Of a stretch of DNA of 9,546 nucleotides, positions 7,115 to 9,546 are shown one piece after another. A program made the translations under genes and the position numbers. Position 1 is the first letter of the stretch, and the number at the start of each line of letters is the position of its first letter. The notes below the pieces were generated by a model. That model worked only from the letters and a program-made list of their open reading frames with translations. It did not search any database and was not told the DNA's origin. Origin of the DNA: Bacteroidales bacterium (lineage in GTDB: Bacteria > Bacteroidota > Bacteroidia > Bacteroidales > JAAUTT01); assembly GCA_025350365.1 (NCBI GenBank), contig JANXXY010000082.1, forward strand, positions 1 to 9,546. The letters are read 5' to 3'.

Positions 7115-8129
7115 CGTAATGGGTGTGCTTATTTAATAATTTATTTTCATGGTCTATCCAATAAGCAATCCACTGAATTATTTGTCCGGGAGATACTTGC
7201 GGTTTGCCAAATAATTCACTCGAAAGTTTTGCATTACTAAGCAGAGCTGTGGAAGACTCATTCCCCCGAAATTTCGGGGTTTTACCGAAAAGTTTACCAA
7301 ATTCAATGGCGACTTCACGAGCCGAAAGCGTTTCAGGACCTGTAATGTTGATTATTTTGGCTGGGCTGCTACAATGTAACAATGCTCTAATAACCATTCT
7401 ATTCATGTCTCCCTGCCAGATTACGTTGAAATATCCCATTGACAAATCAACCAGTTCTTCCTTTTTAACTTTCATAGCAATGTCGACCAAAACACCATAA
7501 CGCATCTCTACGGAATAATTTAAGCGTATTAACGAAACAAGTGTTCCGTTTTTCAGGCTTCCGTATTCAAACATCCGTTCCCTTCCCAGACACGATTGGG
7601 CATACTCTCCCAAAGCAACAGGCCGGTCTGATTCATGTGAACCACCTGATATTATATTTACGAGGGGGTAAACACAACCAGTAGAAAAGGCAACAATTCT
7701 GGAATCTTTATAATAACCGGCAACCAATGCAGGAACAAAAGTGTTCATTGCCCACGTTAATGAAAGGTTATCTTCCGAGCCAAATTTCATTCCGGCCAGA
7801 AAAATGACATTTTTTACCTTCGGCAAACTTTTAATAAAATCTGAATCAAGCAAATCTCCCTTAATTGTTTCAATACTAAATTCCTCAATATGTTCTCGTT
7901 CCTGTTTATTGCTGAAACGGGAAACCCCGATGACACGTTTTGAAACGCCTGCTTCTTCACAGGCTCTTTTGGCCATCCGGGCAATCGACGGACCAATCTT
8001 CCCTGCAATGCCCAGAAAAATAATATCACCTTCAAGGGATTTAAATAAATCGACCAGATCACTTGTTGGTCTGGACAAAAGCTCTTCCAATTGTTGATCA
8101 TTTTCAATAACTTGAGGATATTTTAACAT
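7092..8129 (-). CDS. NAD-dependent epimerase/dehydratase (extended SDR), catalytic Lys replaced by Cys
   Basis: This 345-residue cytoplasmic protein has the extended short-chain dehydrogenase fold of sugar epimerases and dehydratases. An additional N-terminal stretch (1-34) precedes the Rossmann domain. IIFLGIAGKIGPSIA (36-50) holds the glycine motif G40-x-x-G43-x-x-G46 for NAD(P), GDLLD (91-95) and NVIFLAGMK (107-115) are the expected strands, and FSTGCVYP (148-155) is the active-site Ser/Thr strand. The catalytic Tyr is Tyr176 in GEYAQSCLGRERMFE, but the usual YxxxK Lys is Cys180. NITGPETLSAREVA (261-274) is a typical C-terminal SDR feature. The start codon lies within the M20 gene (ATGTTAA, 7-bp overlap), and the 3' end overlaps the MFS gene, so the three genes are probably translationally coupled. 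The likely role is oxidation, reduction or epimerisation of the imported sugar or sugar acid; the missing Lys leaves the chemistry open. Confidence 0.86.
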   Translation of the reverse strand: MLKYPQVIENDQQLEELLSRPTSDLVDLFKSLEGDIIFLGIAGKIGPSIARMAKRACEEAGVSKRVIGVSRFSNKQEREHIEEFSIETIKGDLLDSDFIKSLPKVKNVIFLAGMKFGSEDNLSLTWAMNTFVPALVAGYYKDSRIVAFSTGCVYPLVNIISGGSHESDRPVALGEYAQSCLGRERMFEYGSLKNGTLVSLIRLNYSVEMRYGVLVDIAMKVKKEELVDLSMGYFNVIWQGDMNRMVIRALLHCSSPAKIINITGPETLSAREVAIEFGKLFGKTPKFRGNESSTALLSNAKLSSELFGKPQVSPGQIIQWIAYWIDHENKLLNKHTHYDVRDGKY

Positions 8130-9259
8130 AAATTTATTTCTCCATTTTTAAAGATGATATTTTTATACATTCCTACTGCTTCTTTAATTTTTGCGGTATA
8201 ACAAAACTCATCCGACTGATGAGCCATTTCGGGTTGTCCGGGTCCTAAAATAATAGTTGGTACATTGCCGTAAACTTGTTGCAGAACAGCCCCATCAGTC
8301 ACATAGGGCAATGATTTTTGGATTTCACTTTTGTTAGTACTTACTCCGCAAACATCGTACACCAGTTGAACAAACGGAGCCCTTTCGGAGGTACTCACCG
8401 GTATAAGGTCTACAAGTTTCTCTATCGTTACTTCTTTTCCCAGTTCAAGTGCAAGCCGATTAAGTATTTCTGAATGGTTAACGTTGTTAGTTGAACGTAT
8501 ATCCACCGTAAACTCAGCATAGTCGGGAACTGAATTTAAGTTTTTCCCACCTTTGATCATGCCTACATTGATTGTTGGTAACCCATGCAAATTGTCCTTT
8601 TCAGCGTGAAAACGAAAATTTTCTATTTTGGTAATTGCTTTAGCTGCTTTATAAATAGCATTATCGCCTAGCTCCGGCATGGAAGAATGCGCCGTTTTAC
8701 CAGTGGTTGAAATTTTAAGATATAACGCACCTTTATGCCCGATTGCAGGATAATTGGACGTGGGTTCGCCTACGATGATGGCGCTTGCCTTGCCCAGATC
8801 GTATCCTGATTCAGCTAAAAGCTTTGCCCCATGGCATCCTGTTTCCTCCCCCGCTGTGAAAATAAGCCGAATTCCTCCTTTTGGAGCAGACTCCTTAAAA
8901 GCTTCAAGCACTGCGCATATCATGGCTGCAAGTCCCCCTTTCATATCACTTGATCCCCGCCCGTATATTTTACCATCTTTTATTATTCCCGCAAACGGAT
9001 CTACTTTCCATTGATTTGCCCCTAAAGGAACAGTATCGAAATGACCGGTTAGCGCCAGCGGTGGATTTAAACCGGTAATTCCTTTTTCAGCAATTAGGGT
9101 CAATCGGTTTTCGGCCAATTTATGATAATTAACATTAAAACTGTTTTTGGACAATAGGTTGCCTACAAATATTGCAATGTCTTTCTCATTTCCTTCCGGA
9201 TTAATAGTGTCAAACGAAATAAGTTTTTGTGTCAAAGTGATTACATCTTCAAAAATCAT
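8123..9259 (-). CDS. M20-family metallohydrolase, ArgE/DapE-type deacylase
   Basis: This 378-residue cytoplasmic di-zinc hydrolase belongs to the M20 family (ArgE, DapE, carboxypeptidase G2). All expected metal and catalytic residues are visible: His73 and Asp75 in GHFDTVP, Asp105 in GRGSSDMKGG, the Glu138-Glu139 pair in GEETG, Glu165 in VGEPT and His347 in AHQSDE. His191 in TAHSSMP lies in the dimerisation domain (about 175-290), which splits the catalytic domain as usual. Length matches ArgE/DapE (about 375-385). Such enzymes cleave N-acyl groups or amide bonds; in this catabolic setting, removal of an acyl group from an imported N-acylated compound is more likely than a step of arginine or lysine synthesis, because no other biosynthetic gene is nearby. 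The gene starts 77 bp after the upstream MFS gene, with an A-rich AAAGAA tract before the ATG, and overlaps the SDR gene by 7 bp. The substrate is inferred. Confidence 0.9.
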   Translation of the reverse strand: MIFEDVITLTQKLISFDTINPEGNEKDIAIFVGNLLSKNSFNVNYHKLAENRLTLIAEKGITGLNPPLALTGHFDTVPLGANQWKVDPFAGIIKDGKIYGRGSSDMKGGLAAMICAVLEAFKESAPKGGIRLIFTAGEETGCHGAKLLAESGYDLGKASAIIVGEPTSNYPAIGHKGALYLKISTTGKTAHSSMPELGDNAIYKAAKAITKIENFRFHAEKDNLHGLPTINVGMIKGGKNLNSVPDYAEFTVDIRSTNNVNHSEILNRLALELGKEVTIEKLVDLIPVSTSERAPFVQLVYDVCGVSTNKSEIQKSLPYVTDGAVLQQVYGNVPTIILGPGQPEMAHQSDEFCYTAKIKEAVGMYKNIIFKNGEINLC

Positions 9260-9336
9260 ATTCTTTATTCTTAATTCTTAATTTATTTCGGACATATTGG
9301 TAATAAATTCAAATCTGACCAAACACGTATTTAAGA

Positions 9337-9546
9337 TCAACCTTTTTCAACCAGAGTATTCAATTTATTAACTTCGGAGGTCCTTGGTAAAAACGATACA
9401 ATGATTGCACCTGTAAGCGCTACACATATAAGTAAAGTAAATCCGGCAGCGTAGCTTTTTGTTGTTTCGTTATACATTGCCCCCACCAACATCGGGAAGA
9501 GCGATTCAGCTACTCCATCGGCAACCAGTATAATTCCCATCGTTCG
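9337..9546 (-). CDS. C-terminal end of an MFS transporter, cut by the window edge
   Basis: The reading frame stays open to the last base (Arg-Thr precede the first internal Met at 9540), so this is the tail of a longer gene rather than a 67-residue protein. The 69 visible residues contain two hydrophobic segments, roughly ADGVAESLFPMLVGAMY and AAGFTLLICVALTGAIIVSF, followed by a basic, polar tail ending in LVEKG. This matches TM11-TM12 of a major facilitator, with the polar turn and aromatic GAMYNETTKSY typical of ACS-type and related sugar carriers. It precedes the M20 gene by 77 bp on the same strand and is probably part of the same operon, which would give the locus two MFS carriers. The substrate cannot be judged from the fragment. 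Confidence 0.75.
   Translation of the reverse strand, partial: RTMGIILVADGVAESLFPMLVGAMYNETTKSYAAGFTLLICVALTGAIIVSFLPRTSEVNKLNTLVEKG

Noticed and set aside
7741..8107. Open frames of 118 codons (plus) and 97 codons (minus) inside the SDR gene
   Set aside because: They are shadows of the SDR frame, with no recognisable motif and no independent start context.
3539..9259. Lysine biosynthesis operon (DapA-like plus DapE-like genes)
   Set aside because: The DapA-like protein lacks the GTTGE loop and substrate Arg, no other dap gene is present, and the neighbours are transporters, glycosidase and sugar enzymes.

Overview
The window reads as part of a catabolic (accessory) locus of a Bacteroidota bacterium. 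The DNA is AT-rich, start sites are preceded by A-rich tracts rather than strong Shine-Dalgarno sequences, and the content (a secreted GH97 glycosidase, a secreted SGNH esterase-like protein, a DapA-superfamily lyase, a NagB-family protein and MFS carriers) is typical of that phylum. A more precise lineage cannot be read from the sequence. All eight genes lie on the minus strand, so transcription runs from high to low coordinates.

In transcription order the layout is: the C-terminal end of an MFS transporter entering from the right edge (9546-9337); an M20 ArgE/DapE-type deacylase (9259-8123); an SDR-type NAD-dependent epimerase/dehydratase (8129-7092); a complete hexuronate-type (ACS family) MFS transporter (7114-5777); a NagB-family sugar-phosphate deaminase/isomerase-like protein (5672-4944); a 337-bp gap dominated by a 125-nt imperfect palindrome; a DapA-superfamily protein (4606-3539); an exported SGNH hydrolase (3366-2110); and an exported GH97 glycoside hydrolase (2025-169). 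The left edge (about 1-116) carries three short hairpins with different stems in partly shared flanks, which look like an intergenic repeat array. The M20, SDR and MFS genes overlap by 7 and 23 bp, so they almost certainly form one transcript. The remaining gaps are 77-337 bp, so the locus may be one long operon or several units.

Together the genes suggest release of a modified sugar outside the cytoplasm (GH97 alpha-glycosidase, SGNH deacylase), uptake by MFS carriers, and cytoplasmic processing by deacylation (M20), redox or epimerisation (SDR), amino-sugar-phosphate chemistry (NagB-like) and aldol cleavage (DapA-like). The most interesting point is that the three core cytoplasmic enzymes all differ from their textbook relatives at key sites. 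The NagB-like protein has Asn and Asp where NagB has the ring-opening Asp141 and Glu148. The SDR has Tyr-x-x-x-Cys instead of Tyr-x-x-x-Lys. The DapA-like protein keeps the Schiff-base Lys and Tyr but has His-Thr-Thr-Gln for Gly-Thr-Thr-Gly and lacks the DHDPS substrate Arg. This points to a pathway for an unusual (amino) sugar or sugar acid that standard annotation would mislabel. The substrate is inference only.
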